A stretch of DNA of 64,000 bases from an uncultured Lachnospiraceae bacterium (GCA_910577275.1 CAJTMW010000024.1:1-64000), one strand, 5' to 3'; counted from the stretch's first letter, positions 53,025 through 61,512 are shown. A program made the numbers and translations. The notes: generated by a model from the sequence alone, not told the origin.

Positions 53025-54884
53025 TTACTGCCTTATCTTAATATGCACTTCCCGAAGCTGCTGCTCCGTCACCTCATTCGGCGCGCCGCACATAAGGTCC
53101 TGGGCGTTTCCGCTCATGGGGAAGGGTATGATTTCCCTGATATTTTCCTCGTTACGCAGAAGCATAATCATTCTGTCCACGCCGGGCGCCATTCCCGCAT
53201 GGGGGGGCGCTCCAAACTGGAAAGCGTTGTAAAGCGCGCCGAATTTCTGCTTAAGAACCTCCTCGTCATACCCCGCAATCTCAAAAGCCTTCACCATAAT
53301 CTCAAGGCTGTGGTTTCGAACCGCCCCTGAGGACAGCTCCACACCGTTGCACACAATGTCGTACTGGAAAGCCAAGACCTCCAGCGGGTCCTTCGTGTTA
53401 AGGGCTTCCAGACCGCCCTGAGGCATGGAAAAAGGATTGTGGGTAAATTCAATTTTCCCGGTCTCCTCGTTTTTCTCAAACATAGGGAAATCATTCACAA
53501 AGCAGAAGCGGTAAGCATTCTTCTCGCAAATGCCAAGCTTCTCCCCCAGCTCGTTTCGTATCTGCCCCGCAAGGCTGGCCGCCCGCGCCTTTTTATCCGC
53601 AATAAAGAAAATCGTGTCATCCTTTTCAAGTCCCGCAAGCGCCCTCAGCTCCGCCTTAAGCTCATCGGGAATGAACTTGTCAATGGGGCCTTTGTAGACG
53701 AGGCCGTCTGCGCTTCCTGCCGCTCCCATGGCTGCGCTTGCTGCTTCCGTGGCTGCACTTGCTGCTTCCGTGGCTGCCACACCACTTGCCTCCGCGCTTG
53801 CTGCCATTTCTGTATCTGCGCTTCCTGCCGCCACTACCTCGAGATAACCAAGTCCCGGCATTCCAATCTCCATGGCGAATTTCAGCATTTTTTCATGGAA
53901 GCCTCTGGACTGAAGGCCGTGAATCTTAATGGCTCTCACCGTCTTGTTATGAAAAGGCTTAAAGCTGCACCGGCCAAAAAACTCCGACAAATCTATAATA
54001 CGCAGGGGATTGCGCAAATCCGGCTTATCCGTGCCGAATTCCAGCATGGCCCGCTCATAGCTGATTACCGGATAGGGCGCCTTCGTCACCTGAAAGCCCT
54101 CCGGCGCAAATTTTTCAAAGGCCGCCGTCAGCACTTCCTCTCCCGCCTTAAACACATCCTCCTGGGTTGCAAAACTCATCTCGAAATCAAGCTGATAAAA
54201 TTCCCCGGGAGAACGGTCCGCCCTTGCATCCTCGTCCCGAAAGCAGGGCGCAATCTGAAAGTATTTATCCACCCCCGACACCATGAGAAGCTGCTTATAC
54301 TGCTGCGGCGCCTGGGGCAGCGCATAAAATTTTCCCTTGTAATGCCTGGAAGGTACAATATAATCCCTCGCCCCTTCCGGCGACGACGCGCACAGAATCG
54401 GGGTCTGCACCTCCAAAAATCCCATCTGCGTCATTTTTTCCCGCAAAAAGGCAATCACTTTAGAGCGGAAAACCATGTTATCCATCACCTTACGGTTCCG
54501 AAGGTCAAGGAAACGGTATTTCAGCCGCAAATCCTCCCGCGTTTCTCTGGAAGTCATCACTTCAAAGGGAAGCTGGCAGTTGACCTTCCCAAGGATTTCC
54601 ACACTGTGAGCCTCAAGCTCGATGGTTCCCGTGGGAATCTTGGGGTTATAGGTTTCCTCGTCACGTTTTTCAACCGGCCCGCTGATGCTGACACAGTCCT
54701 CCCGGCTGATTCCTTTTAATAAGGAAGTGTCGCGCATAACCACCTGCAGAACGCCGTACATATCCCGCAAATCAATGAAGGACACTCCTCCGTGGTCGCG
54801 GATGTTCTCCACCCATCCCGCAACCTGCATTTCCTTTCCGATATCACTCTCGGAAATCTGGTTTAAGGTACAATCACGATACAT
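53025..54884 (-). CDS. aspS: Aspartyl-tRNA synthetase, bacterial type, with Ala-rich insertion
   Basis: 619 residues. Anticodon-binding OB fold at the N terminus (EMQVAGWVENIRDHGGVSFI), class II motif 2 (CFRDEDARADRSPGEFYQLD), GAD insertion domain, and motif 3 (APPHAGMAPGVDRMIMLL). A run of Ala/Ser/Glu repeats (about residues 355-395) inside or next to the GAD domain is encoded by a 21-bp tandem repeat and makes it about 20-30 residues longer than usual. The T-box in its leader has an AAC specifier, which suggests a non-discriminating enzyme that also serves tRNA-Asn. Confidence 0.95.
   Translation of the reverse strand: MYRDCTLNQISESDIGKEMQVAGWVENIRDHGGVSFIDLRDMYGVLQVVMRDTSLLKGISREDCVSISGPVEKRDEETYNPKIPTGTIELEAHSVEILGKVNCQLPFEVMTSRETREDLRLKYRFLDLRNRKVMDNMVFRSKVIAFLREKMTQMGFLEVQTPILCASSPEGARDYIVPSRHYKGKFYALPQAPQQYKQLLMVSGVDKYFQIAPCFRDEDARADRSPGEFYQLDFEMSFATQEDVFKAGEEVLTAAFEKFAPEGFQVTKAPYPVISYERAMLEFGTDKPDLRNPLRIIDLSEFFGRCSFKPFHNKTVRAIKIHGLQSRGFHEKMLKFAMEIGMPGLGYLEVVAAGSADTEMAASAEASGVAATEAASAATEAASAAMGAAGSADGLVYKGPIDKFIPDELKAELRALAGLEKDDTIFFIADKKARAASLAGQIRNELGEKLGICEKNAYRFCFVNDFPMFEKNEETGKIEFTHNPFSMPQGGLEALNTKDPLEVLAFQYDIVCNGVELSSGAVRNHSLEIMVKAFEIAGYDEEVLKQKFGALYNAFQFGAPPHAGMAPGVDRMIMLLRNEENIREIIPFPMSGNAQDLMCGAPNEVTEQQLREVHIKIRQ
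53722..53781. repeat. 21-bp tandem repeat inside aspS
   Basis: GCTGCTTCCGTGGCTGCACTT (53740-53760) is repeated with small changes at 53761-53781, with a related 18-base unit at 53722-53739. It encodes the ATEAASA repeats of AspRS. Unit length is a multiple of three, so copy changes keep the frame. Confidence 0.75.
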
Positions 54885-55027
54885 TTACTCAAACCTCCTG
54901 TTCTAAGCTCTGTCTGCGAGTTTCGTCGTTCGGGATTAACGGGCGGTGGAATTTCTTCCCCTGCCCACGCAGCGCGGCATTCGCCGGATGTAAGTACAGA
55001 CACTCCCGCCCGGCTCAATACACGCAC

Positions 55028-55240
55028 ATAAAAAAATCCCGAATCGATTTTTAGAATCAATCCAGGACGAATTTCATAAATCCGCGGTGCCACCTGATTT
55101 ACTGCCTGCGCAGTCACTCAATTTACCTTTGTCAATGGCTGATAAAGCTGTTTTTCATATGGGCTCATACTGCCGGCTTTCCACCCTCCCGGCTCTCTGT
55201 AAGCGAACTCCCATACTACTCGTCTTCGTCTTTGCCAAAT
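55028..55240 (-). promoter_or_regulatory. T-box riboswitch of aspS, specifier read as AAC (Asn)
   Basis: On the minus strand: specifier-loop 5' side GAGTAG (about 55229), Stem I with CCGGGAGGGTGGAAAGCCGG, specifier-loop 3' side GAA-A-AAC-A with AAC at 55152-55150, the T-box AGGTGGCACCGCGGA (55095-55081), and a terminator (TCCTGGATTGAT/ATCGATTCGGGA then TTTTTTT, about 55063-55030). Alignment to the known GAA-A-NNN-A pattern of other T-boxes gives AAC, so uncharged tRNA-Asn would turn aspS on. Confidence 0.88.
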
Positions 55241-55253
55241 ACAGGTCTTCATT

Positions 55254-55282
55254 ATATTAATGTAGAACCTTCGATTTGTCAA
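55254..55282 (-). promoter_or_regulatory. aspS promoter
   Basis: TTGACA (55282-55277), a 17-base spacer and TAATAT (55259-55254) on the minus strand, just upstream of the T-box leader. Confidence 0.7.
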
Positions 55283-55303
55283 TGAATTCTTTCCCGAAAT
55301 TAC

Positions 55304-55331
55304 TTGAAAAATACAACTGCTAATGTATAAT
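55304..55331 (+). promoter_or_regulatory. Promoter of the OxlT-like gene
   Basis: TTGAAA (55304-55309), a 16-base spacer and TATAAT (55326-55331) on the plus strand, divergent from aspS. Confidence 0.7.
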
Positions 55332-55390
55332 AAAAGGTAAAGTTTTTATAAATTATACATAACAAAATAATAAAGAAAGTGAGCTACATC

Positions 55391-56716
55391 ATGAAGAACT
55401 TACCACAAAACAAATGGGTAAGGGCTGCGATACCCGCTTTGTTACTTCACTGCAGCATCGGTACTGTTTATTGCTGGTCAATTTTCAGTCAGGAAATTGC
55501 CGACTACATCGGCTTTTCCAAAGGAGCTACCGAATGGGCGTTCAGCTTTGCCATATTTTTCCTTGGCATGTCCGCCGCCTTCCTCGGAAATATTGTTGAA
55601 AAGGATATCCATAAATCCTCTCTGATTGCGGCTATCTGTTTTGCAGCCGGTATGGCCGGAACCGGATTCTTTATCTGGTACGGCGGTTCCCACCCCGGAA
55701 GCATGCTGTCGCTTATCGGTATTTACGTGTGCTATGGATTTATCATGGGTATCGGTCTTGGTACCGGTTATCTTTCCCCTGTCAAGACCCTCATGCTCTG
55801 GTTTGAAGACCGCAAGGGCCTAGCCACAGGTCTTGCCGTAGCCGGTTTCGGAGCGGCGAAGGCAATCGCAAGCCCGATTATGCAGTCCCTTTTAAATTCC
55901 CTTGGGGAAGGCGGAATTTACAAAATGTTCCTGATTCTGGCGGTTGTGTACTTCGTTATGATGTTCATCGGCCATGTCCTTCTTGCAAAGCCTGCGGGAT
56001 GGCATGAACCTGCATCCTCCGAAAAGGGCGCCAGCGCCATCGACGTAATCAAGGCAAAGCCCGTTACCTTTATTGGTATCTGGATTATGTTCTACTTAAA
56101 CATCACCTGCGGTCTTGCCCTGATTTCCCAGGAAAAAATGATTGTGAAATGTATCGGCCTTGCCAGCTCGGTAGGTGTGCTTTCCTCTGTCACCGCAGTA
56201 TTCAACGCCGGAGGACGTCTCGGCTTTTCCGCATGGGCGGACACCTTTAAGGACAGAAACACCATTTACAAAATTATCTTTATCCTGTCCATTGCAGCCA
56301 CAGGGCTTGTGGTTCTCACAAGAGGAATCACCAACATGGGCGCAAACACGATTCTGATGATAACCGTACTGCTTCTGCTCTTTGTGGTAAACGCCGGTTA
56401 CGGCGGCGGGTTCAGCAACGTTCCCACCCTCCTTTCCGACCACTACGGAATGAAGAACATCAGCGCCATCCACGGCATCACCCTTTCCGCATGGGCCTTT
56501 GCCGGTCTTACCGGAAACCAGATGGCAACCTTTATTGTTAACAAGTTCGGCTCTGAGGTTGACCTGGAACATGCCCTGGCTGACGGGACGACGGAAATCA
56601 TCAAGGTAAACCCGGTGGGCTACCAGACAGTGCTTTACGTGACCCTTGCACTTTACATAGTAGCCGCAATTATCTGCTTCACCATGATTGGGAAAAAATC
56701 AGCGGATAAGAAATAA
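55391..56716 (+). CDS. OxlT-like MFS transporter (oxalate/formate antiporter family)
   Basis: 441 residues from ATG 55391 (a GTG four codons earlier is possible), twelve membrane helices. N-terminal GTVYCWSIFSQEIADYIG, IGLGTGYLSPVKTLMLWFED and GLATGLAVAGFGAAKAIASP match the oxalate/formate antiporter branch of MFS, which exchanges small carboxylates. The branch also holds carriers for other acids, so the substrate is not set. It lies beside a glycyl-radical (formate-lyase related) protein, which fits formate or acid traffic but is only by position. Confidence 0.85.
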   Translation: MKNLPQNKWVRAAIPALLLHCSIGTVYCWSIFSQEIADYIGFSKGATEWAFSFAIFFLGMSAAFLGNIVEKDIHKSSLIAAICFAAGMAGTGFFIWYGGSHPGSMLSLIGIYVCYGFIMGIGLGTGYLSPVKTLMLWFEDRKGLATGLAVAGFGAAKAIASPIMQSLLNSLGEGGIYKMFLILAVVYFVMMFIGHVLLAKPAGWHEPASSEKGASAIDVIKAKPVTFIGIWIMFYLNITCGLALISQEKMIVKCIGLASSVGVLSSVTAVFNAGGRLGFSAWADTFKDRNTIYKIIFILSIAATGLVVLTRGITNMGANTILMITVLLLLFVVNAGYGGGFSNVPTLLSDHYGMKNISAIHGITLSAWAFAGLTGNQMATFIVNKFGSEVDLEHALADGTTEIIKVNPVGYQTVLYVTLALYIVAAIICFTMIGKKSADKK

Positions 56717-56750
56717 AAATTCAGGCGGCGAACATAAGGAATCATTCTTT

Positions 56751-56768
56751 GCGAGCCAGCTTATTGTA
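56751..56768. repeat. Degenerate copy of the GGCTTATTGTAA repeat
   Basis: GCGAGCCAGCTTATTGTA after the MFS gene resembles the 3' half of the units at 3770-3797 and 10634-10707. Confidence 0.4.
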
Positions 56769-56770
56769 CG

Positions 56771-56811
56771 AAAAAGAGAGCAGTTGCCTTTCGGTAACTG
56801 CTCTCTTTTTT
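56771..56811. terminator. Bidirectional terminator between MFS and grcA genes
   Basis: GAGAGCAGTTGCC (56776-56788) pairs with GGTAACTGCTCTC (56793-56805) around TTTC, flanked by AAAAA and TTTTTT. It can end both the plus-strand MFS gene and the minus-strand grcA-like gene. Confidence 0.92.
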
Positions 56812-56826
56812 ATGCCATCATCGATT

Positions 56827-57066
56827 TTATACCGACTCATGGAATGTTCTGGAAATAACGTCTGCCTGCTGCTCCGGTGTCAGCTTGATGAAGTTTACAG
56901 CGTAGCCGGAAACGCGGATAGTAAGCTGCGGATAGTTCTCGGGATGCTTCTGCGCGTCCAGGAGCATATCTCTGTTTAATACGTTAACGTTCAGATGATG
57001 TCCTCCTTTTTCTGCATATCCGTCCAAAAGATTTACCAGATTATCAACCTGTGCTACATTTGCCAT
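56827..57066 (-). CDS. grcA: Stand-alone glycyl-radical protein (GrcA-like)
   Basis: 79 residues matching the last part of pyruvate formate-lyase: GGHHLNVNVLNRDMLLDAQ and the radical loop TIRVSGYAVNF, with Gly in RVSGY as the radical site. In enteric bacteria such a protein (YfiD/GrcA) replaces the damaged C terminus of formate-lyase after oxygen cleavage. It has its own AAGGAG ribosome site, promoter and terminator, so it is not a broken formate-lyase. A Crp/Fnr palindrome lies at -41.5 and a Crp/Fnr gene is upstream. Confidence 0.88.
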   Translation of the reverse strand: MANVAQVDNLVNLLDGYAEKGGHHLNVNVLNRDMLLDAQKHPENYPQLTIRVSGYAVNFIKLTPEQQADVISRTFHESV

Positions 57067-57132
57067 AATTATTAACTCCTTTCCCACAATACAATTTATT
57101 GTTTTACAACTGTTTTTCGTTTCTGTGAGTAT

Positions 57133-57175
57133 ATAATATGATGTTTAAAATGATTTTTCTGTAACTGTAGTTACA
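57133..57175 (-). promoter_or_regulatory. grcA promoter with Crp/Fnr-type operator at -41.5
   Basis: TATTAT (57138-57133) is the -10 box, giving a start near 57126. The perfect palindrome TGTAACTGTAGTTACA (57160-57175, 7-2-7) is centred at 57167.5, that is -41.5. This is the class II activator position used by Crp/Fnr proteins. No -35 consensus is seen. Confidence 0.75.
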
Positions 57176-57269
57176 ATTTAAAAATTTTTGTGTATTTTTT
57201 GAAAAACATTCGCCTGCGCTGCGCCAGCTTTTGGATATCTGCCTGCCGATACATTCTGGCGGCGTCAAT

Positions 57270-57941
57270 TTACCCGTACAGCATCTCCACCGCGTCCCTG
57301 TCGCATATCCGAATCGTTTTGCGGCTCACCTCAATCAGCCCGTCTTTCTGCATGCGCATCAGCTCCCTCGATAAGGACGGCCTTGCAACCCCCAGAAAAT
57401 CCGCCAGCTGCTCTCTGTTCATGCGAAGCTCCACCACGGAATTTTCATTCATGGAATCAATCAGCCAGATAGCAATCCGCTCCCTTAAGGAAGATGTGCT
57501 GATAATATGAAGCTTTCTGGTAATCTTAAAATTATCCTCGGATAAAATTTCCAGCATATTCTGGGTAAGCTGCTTGTGATGGTCGCAGGCGTTGGAGCAG
57601 AAATGATAGAAAAAGTCCCACGGCATCTCCAGCACGCTTACGTCCGTGACCGCCACGGCGTCATACCAGTACTTTTTCCTGTCCCCAAACAGAAAAATTT
57701 CCCCGAACACATTGCCCGGCTCCACCAGATAAAGCACATCCCTTTTGCCTGAAGTAAAATCCTTACAGATTTGAACCTGCCCCGCAAGCAGTAAAAACAG
57801 TCTGGTGGGAACGCCTCCCTGCTCGAAAATATAGGTTCCCGCCGGATGCTGCCTCATTCTTGCCTTGGAACATTTTAAAATCCTCTGAGTCTCCTCTTCC
57901 GTTATCAGTTGAAATAATTTTGATGATTCAAGATTTTCCAT
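57270..57941 (-). CDS. Crp/Fnr-family transcription regulator
   Basis: 223 residues from ATG 57941 (AAAGGA ten bases upstream; an ATG three codons earlier abuts that site). Cyclic-nucleotide-type beta roll (AGTYIFEQGGVPTRLFLLLAGQ, GNVFGEIFLFGD), dimer helix, and a C-terminal winged helix with MNREQLADFLGVARPSLSRE. Only scattered cysteines (Cys near 23, 59, 118, 122) occur and no FNR-type Cys cluster is clear. It lies 203 bases upstream of the grcA-like gene, whose promoter carries a fitting operator. Confidence 0.9.
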   Translation of the reverse strand: MENLESSKLFQLITEEETQRILKCSKARMRQHPAGTYIFEQGGVPTRLFLLLAGQVQICKDFTSGKRDVLYLVEPGNVFGEIFLFGDRKKYWYDAVAVTDVSVLEMPWDFFYHFCSNACDHHKQLTQNMLEILSEDNFKITRKLHIISTSSLRERIAIWLIDSMNENSVVELRMNREQLADFLGVARPSLSRELMRMQKDGLIEVSRKTIRICDRDAVEMLYG

Positions 57942-58038
57942 ATTCTTCATTCCTTTATATTTCCTTTTCGCCGCCACTATCCGTCCGTCTTGCCAGCCCC
58001 CGCATCAGCCTTAAAAGCGCACAAAAGAGCATTTGCCC

Positions 58039-58728
58039 TTACGCATACAAAGCCGCTCTTTTTTTTGCCTCCTCGAGCCGCCTGTAAAACTGCCCGTAAA
58101 AATCAGCCTCTTTTCCATCAGCCCTCGAAGTCTCATAGGTCTGTACATAAAACTGATTCAGCAGATACAGATTCAAATTCCGCGTTATTTCTTCGTTCTC
58201 CGTTTCCCGGATAATTTTCTGCATGTCCTTTAAGAAAAAATGCCAGTCGCAGACATATTTTTCGTACCTGCCAATCTCCGGTATGCCCAGCCACTTTTTC
58301 AGCTTCACCTTCGTCTTGCCCGGAAAAGGACATTCGTGAACCTGTAAAAAATAGCGAAAGCCCCCATCCTCATAGATTCGTCCAAGAGGAAACATCCGGC
58401 AAAAGCCCGGGCGGTATGGATGAATACTGCACCTGCCCTTTTCGTTTAAAAAGCCGCACCGCTCGCCTTGCCCCTGCATTTTCAGGTTGGGCTGGATAAT
58501 ATAGTCCACCACATTCAGCTCCAGCCTTTCCGCAAGCAGCTCCTCGAAAGAAAGTCCGCACCCCTTTTCCAGAATAAAGATATCATAAGGGTCTAAAATA
58601 ATGGAATTTCCCATCCCCTCACAGCACAGAGAGCAGCCCGCGCAGTCGTTGCAGCCCGCCTTTACCATGTCGTTTATCCCGTAGAGCCTTCCGTCAGAGA
58701 TTTCCTTTAAATCAACTTCCCGTTCCAT
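58039..58728 (-). CDS. YkgJ-family cysteine cluster protein
   Basis: 229 residues with the cluster CNDCAGCSLCCEGMG (about 26-40), RCGFLNEKGRCSIHPYRPGF (second cysteine set, about 90-110) and FCRMFPLG. These Cys sets define the UPF0153/YkgJ family, thought to bind zinc or an iron-sulphur cluster; function is unproven. AAAGGAACAGT precedes the ATG. It has no clear operon partner; tag lies 52 bases upstream. Confidence 0.85.
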   Translation of the reverse strand: MEREVDLKEISDGRLYGINDMVKAGCNDCAGCSLCCEGMGNSIILDPYDIFILEKGCGLSFEELLAERLELNVVDYIIQPNLKMQGQGERCGFLNEKGRCSIHPYRPGFCRMFPLGRIYEDGGFRYFLQVHECPFPGKTKVKLKKWLGIPEIGRYEKYVCDWHFFLKDMQKIIRETENEEITRNLNLYLLNQFYVQTYETSRADGKEADFYGQFYRRLEEAKKRAALYA

Positions 58729-58780
58729 ACTGTTCCTTTACTCCGCCCTCCGCGCCGCTCTTTCAATATCAATACCAGAC

Positions 58781-59389
58781 TTAAGCCTCGTCCTCCGGCT
58801 CCCTGTATGCCACCGGATACCCCTCCGCCAGCGGCCTGTACATAAAACAGCCCTCCACGTGGTCGTTGATGATGCCGCAGGCCTGCAGATGGGAGTACAC
58901 CGTAATGGAACCCAGATATTTGAAGCCGCGCTTTTTCAAATCCTGGCTCACCGTGTCTGACAGCCGGTTCTTTGCCGGCAGCTTTCCTTCTTTATGTCCT
59001 TTATACAATATCGTCTTATTGCCGGAGAAAGCCCACAGATACTTATCAAAAGAGCCAAACTCCTCTCTGATTTTCAGAAACTGCCGGGCATTTTGAATGA
59101 CAGCCTCAATTTTCCGGCGCGAGCGTATCATTCCCGGCTCCTCCAAAATCGAAAGAACCTTTTCTTCATTATACAACGCCACCTTTTCAAATTCAAAATT
59201 ATCAAAGCATTTTCTGAAAATTTCTCTTTTCTTAAGCATTAACGACCAGCTAAGACCGCACTGCATGACCTCCATCATCAGAAACTCAAACTGCTTCCTG
59301 TCGTCATGCACAGGCACGCCCCATTCCTCATCATGGTACTTCTGGTTGATACCGTTGTCACAGCACCAGCCGCATCTTTGTTTTTCCAT
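58781..59389 (-). CDS. tag: DNA-3-methyladenine glycosylase I
   Basis: Removes 3-methyladenine from DNA. 202 residues from ATG 59389 (GGAG six bases upstream; ATG 59401 is also possible). CGWCCDNGINQKYHDEEWGV carries the Cys zinc ligand and substrate-pocket residues, FEFLMMEVMQCGLSWSLML is the helical core, and the C-terminal zinc ligands His and Cys lie in CGIINDHVEGCFMYR. It stands between the MATE pump and the Cys-cluster gene on the same strand. Confidence 0.93.
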   Translation of the reverse strand: MEKQRCGWCCDNGINQKYHDEEWGVPVHDDRKQFEFLMMEVMQCGLSWSLMLKKREIFRKCFDNFEFEKVALYNEEKVLSILEEPGMIRSRRKIEAVIQNARQFLKIREEFGSFDKYLWAFSGNKTILYKGHKEGKLPAKNRLSDTVSQDLKKRGFKYLGSITVYSHLQACGIINDHVEGCFMYRPLAEGYPVAYREPEDEA

Positions 59390-59440
59390 ATTTTTCTCCA
59401 TTTTTCTTTTGATACCCCGGGCCGCTGCGTTCTGTTGAAA

Positions 59441-60781
59441 TTATGTATACCTTTTTATTAACCTTCGATAAGTGACCGCCAATATAAAAATCGCCCCAAT
59501 CCAGGCAAATATTTCTCCCCAGAACACGCCGCTCTCCCCGATAATCCGGGTCAGCCACACCGCGCAGACCACCCGCATCACAAGCTGCGCCATACTGGAA
59601 ACCACCGGCCAGAAAGTGTCGCCCATCCCCTGTACGCAGGACCTTATGATGTACAGGAAATAAAGGAGCGGGAAAAAGACTGCCAGTATCAGCAGAAAAT
59701 GGTACCCCACCACAATAGCGCCGCCTGCAGCAGCTACGCCGCCGGTGACAAAGCTTCCCAGAATCGCCTTTCCAAAAACCACCATGACAAAAGACATTCC
59801 GTATGCGGTAATGCACCCTAAAATCCCGGCTTCCCTTAGGCCCCTCCTGATTCTGCCGGTAAGCCCGGCGCCCATGTTCTGCCCGGTGTAAGCCGCCGCC
59901 GCATAGCCATAGGACGTGGCGGCAGTTTCCAGCAGACCGTACAGCTTTCTTGCCGCCGTAAAGCCCACAAGAAACGTTACCCCAAAGCCGTTAATCACCC
60001 TCTGCACAAGCACGCCCCCAAGCCCCGTGATAATGTTCTGAAATCCCATTGGCATTCCCAGCGCAAGAAGCGTCCTTGCCTGTCCGGCCCTCCTCTGAAA
60101 ATCCGCCCGGTGCAGCCGGATAACCTCCACCCTTGCCATCACCAAAAGACAATATAACGCGGAAAGCAACTGTGCAAGCACTGTGGCCAGCGCCGCCCCT
60201 CCGATTCCTGATTTGAAAACCACCACGAAAAGAATATCCAGCCCAATATTTACAAGCGATGCAATCGTCACCGCCTTCAGCGGCGTCCTTCCATCCCCCA
60301 CCGCCCGCAAAACCGCCGCCATAAGATTGTAAAGCACAGAAACGGGAACGCCCAGATAAAGGATTCGAAGATATTCCTCCGATAAAAAGATAATGTCCCC
60401 CGGCGTGTTGAGAATCCGAAGCACCGGATAACATAAGAGCAGACCTGTCAACGTTAAAAATAACGCCGCAAAGAAGCTCAGATAACAGGAACAGGCAATC
60501 CGGCTTCTCATATCCCCATATTCCCGGCTGCCGAATTTCTGGGAAATTCCGATGGAAAACCCCTGCGTAATCCCCTGAATACAGCCGAACATCATATAAA
60601 TCAGCCGTTCCGTCGCCCCCAGGGCCGCCAGCGCGTTTACCCCCAGGTATCTTCCCACAATCACCGTGTCCGCGAAAGTATACAACTGCTGAAAAACATT
60701 TCCCAGCATCAGCGACAGCGCAAAGTCAAAAATCAGCTTTCCCGGCTTGCCCACCGTCATGTCTTTTGTGATTTCTTTCAT
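59441..60781 (-). CDS. MATE-family efflux transporter
   Basis: 446 residues, twelve membrane helices in two six-helix halves. GNVFQQLYTFADTVIVGRYL and GITQGFSIGISQKFGS are typical of the DinF/NorM-like MATE group in Firmicutes; ALGMPMGFQNIITGLGGVLV opens the second half. Exports cationic drugs or metabolites in exchange for Na+ or H+. The ATG overlaps the stop of the phosphatase gene (ATGA). Confidence 0.92.
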   Translation of the reverse strand: MKEITKDMTVGKPGKLIFDFALSLMLGNVFQQLYTFADTVIVGRYLGVNALAALGATERLIYMMFGCIQGITQGFSIGISQKFGSREYGDMRSRIACSCYLSFFAALFLTLTGLLLCYPVLRILNTPGDIIFLSEEYLRILYLGVPVSVLYNLMAAVLRAVGDGRTPLKAVTIASLVNIGLDILFVVVFKSGIGGAALATVLAQLLSALYCLLVMARVEVIRLHRADFQRRAGQARTLLALGMPMGFQNIITGLGGVLVQRVINGFGVTFLVGFTAARKLYGLLETAATSYGYAAAAYTGQNMGAGLTGRIRRGLREAGILGCITAYGMSFVMVVFGKAILGSFVTGGVAAAGGAIVVGYHFLLILAVFFPLLYFLYIIRSCVQGMGDTFWPVVSSMAQLVMRVVCAVWLTRIIGESGVFWGEIFAWIGAIFILAVTYRRLIKRYT

Positions 60782-61239
60782 TGCAAATGTTCCTTAATAT
60801 GCTTTAGCAGCGCCTCGCACCCCTCCACAATATCGTCATAGGTCTCGTCAAAATTCCCGGTATACCAGGGGTCCGCAATGTCCCGCCTGCTGCCCGCAAA
60901 TTCCAGAAGCTTATAAATCTTCCCCTCCGCATCCCCTCCTGCAATCCGACGCATATTCCTGATATTGGCGTCGTCCATACCTATCAGGTAATCATAAGCC
61001 TTGTAATCCTGCTTTTTCATCTGAACCGCGGTTTTGCCCGCCACGCTGATGCCGTATGCCGCCAGCTTGTTTCTCGTGCCGTAATGCACCGGGTTGCCGA
61101 TTTCCTCCGTGCTGGTGGCGGCGGAGGCTATGTGGAAATTGCGGGCGACGCCGAGTTTTTGAACCATGTCTTTTAAAAGGAACTCGGCCATGGGGGAACG
61201 GCAGATGTTGCCATGGCAGACAAAAAGTATCGAAATCAT
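60778..61239 (-). CDS. Low-molecular-weight protein tyrosine phosphatase
   Basis: 153 residues from ATG 61239 (AAGGAGAAAT upstream). The P-loop is VCHGNICRSP (Cys8, Arg14, form CX5R) and the general acid Asp lies in DPWYTGNFDETY. It removes phosphate from tyrosine residues, or perhaps phospho-arginine, in the cytosol. Translationally coupled to the MATE gene. It is the last chromosomal-type gene before the integrative element. Confidence 0.92.
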   Translation of the reverse strand: MISILFVCHGNICRSPMAEFLLKDMVQKLGVARNFHIASAATSTEEIGNPVHYGTRNKLAAYGISVAGKTAVQMKKQDYKAYDYLIGMDDANIRNMRRIAGGDAEGKIYKLLEFAGSRRDIADPWYTGNFDETYDDIVEGCEALLKHIKEHLQ

Positions 61240-61512
61240 GTTATTTCTCCTTCCTAAAATGCCTCGATTTGCCGTGTTTTGGCGCGATTTGCGGGGTTTG
61301 CTTTTTCTGTAGAGATTGTTAAAAATGTAACGAAAATGGCAAAACGGGGCAAAACGGGGCATATTGATTCCGTCAATCGTAGTAAAAACGTAGTAGGAAT
61401 TGGAGGTTTTTACTACTGTGGTATTTTAACACGAGCCTGTGTTGTAAAACAATGTAGTAGTGACTTTGATATTGTAATAATATTTTTAATTTTCATACCT
61501 TGTTCTAATTCT
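61240..61512. mobile_element. Probable end of an integrative element (attachment region)
   Basis: The GC content drops here from the housekeeping block to AT-rich cargo. Visible: two tandem 10-bp units GGCAAAACGG (61338-61357); a perfect 10-bp inverted repeat GTAGTAAAAA/TTTTTACTAC (61379-61388 and 61407-61416); extra GTAGTA copies at 61390 and about 61453. Such repeats often serve as arm or core sites of a tyrosine integrase. The exact end and the other end are not in view. Confidence 0.45.

Noticed and set aside
53439..54719. Long plus-strand open frame of 426 codons opposite aspS
   Set aside because: It is fully antisense to a conserved synthetase gene, has basic random composition and no ribosome site.
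56827..57066. Decayed 3' remnant of a pyruvate formate-lyase gene
   Set aside because: It has its own start codon, ribosome site, promoter with operator and terminator, and matches the size of GrcA-type proteins.
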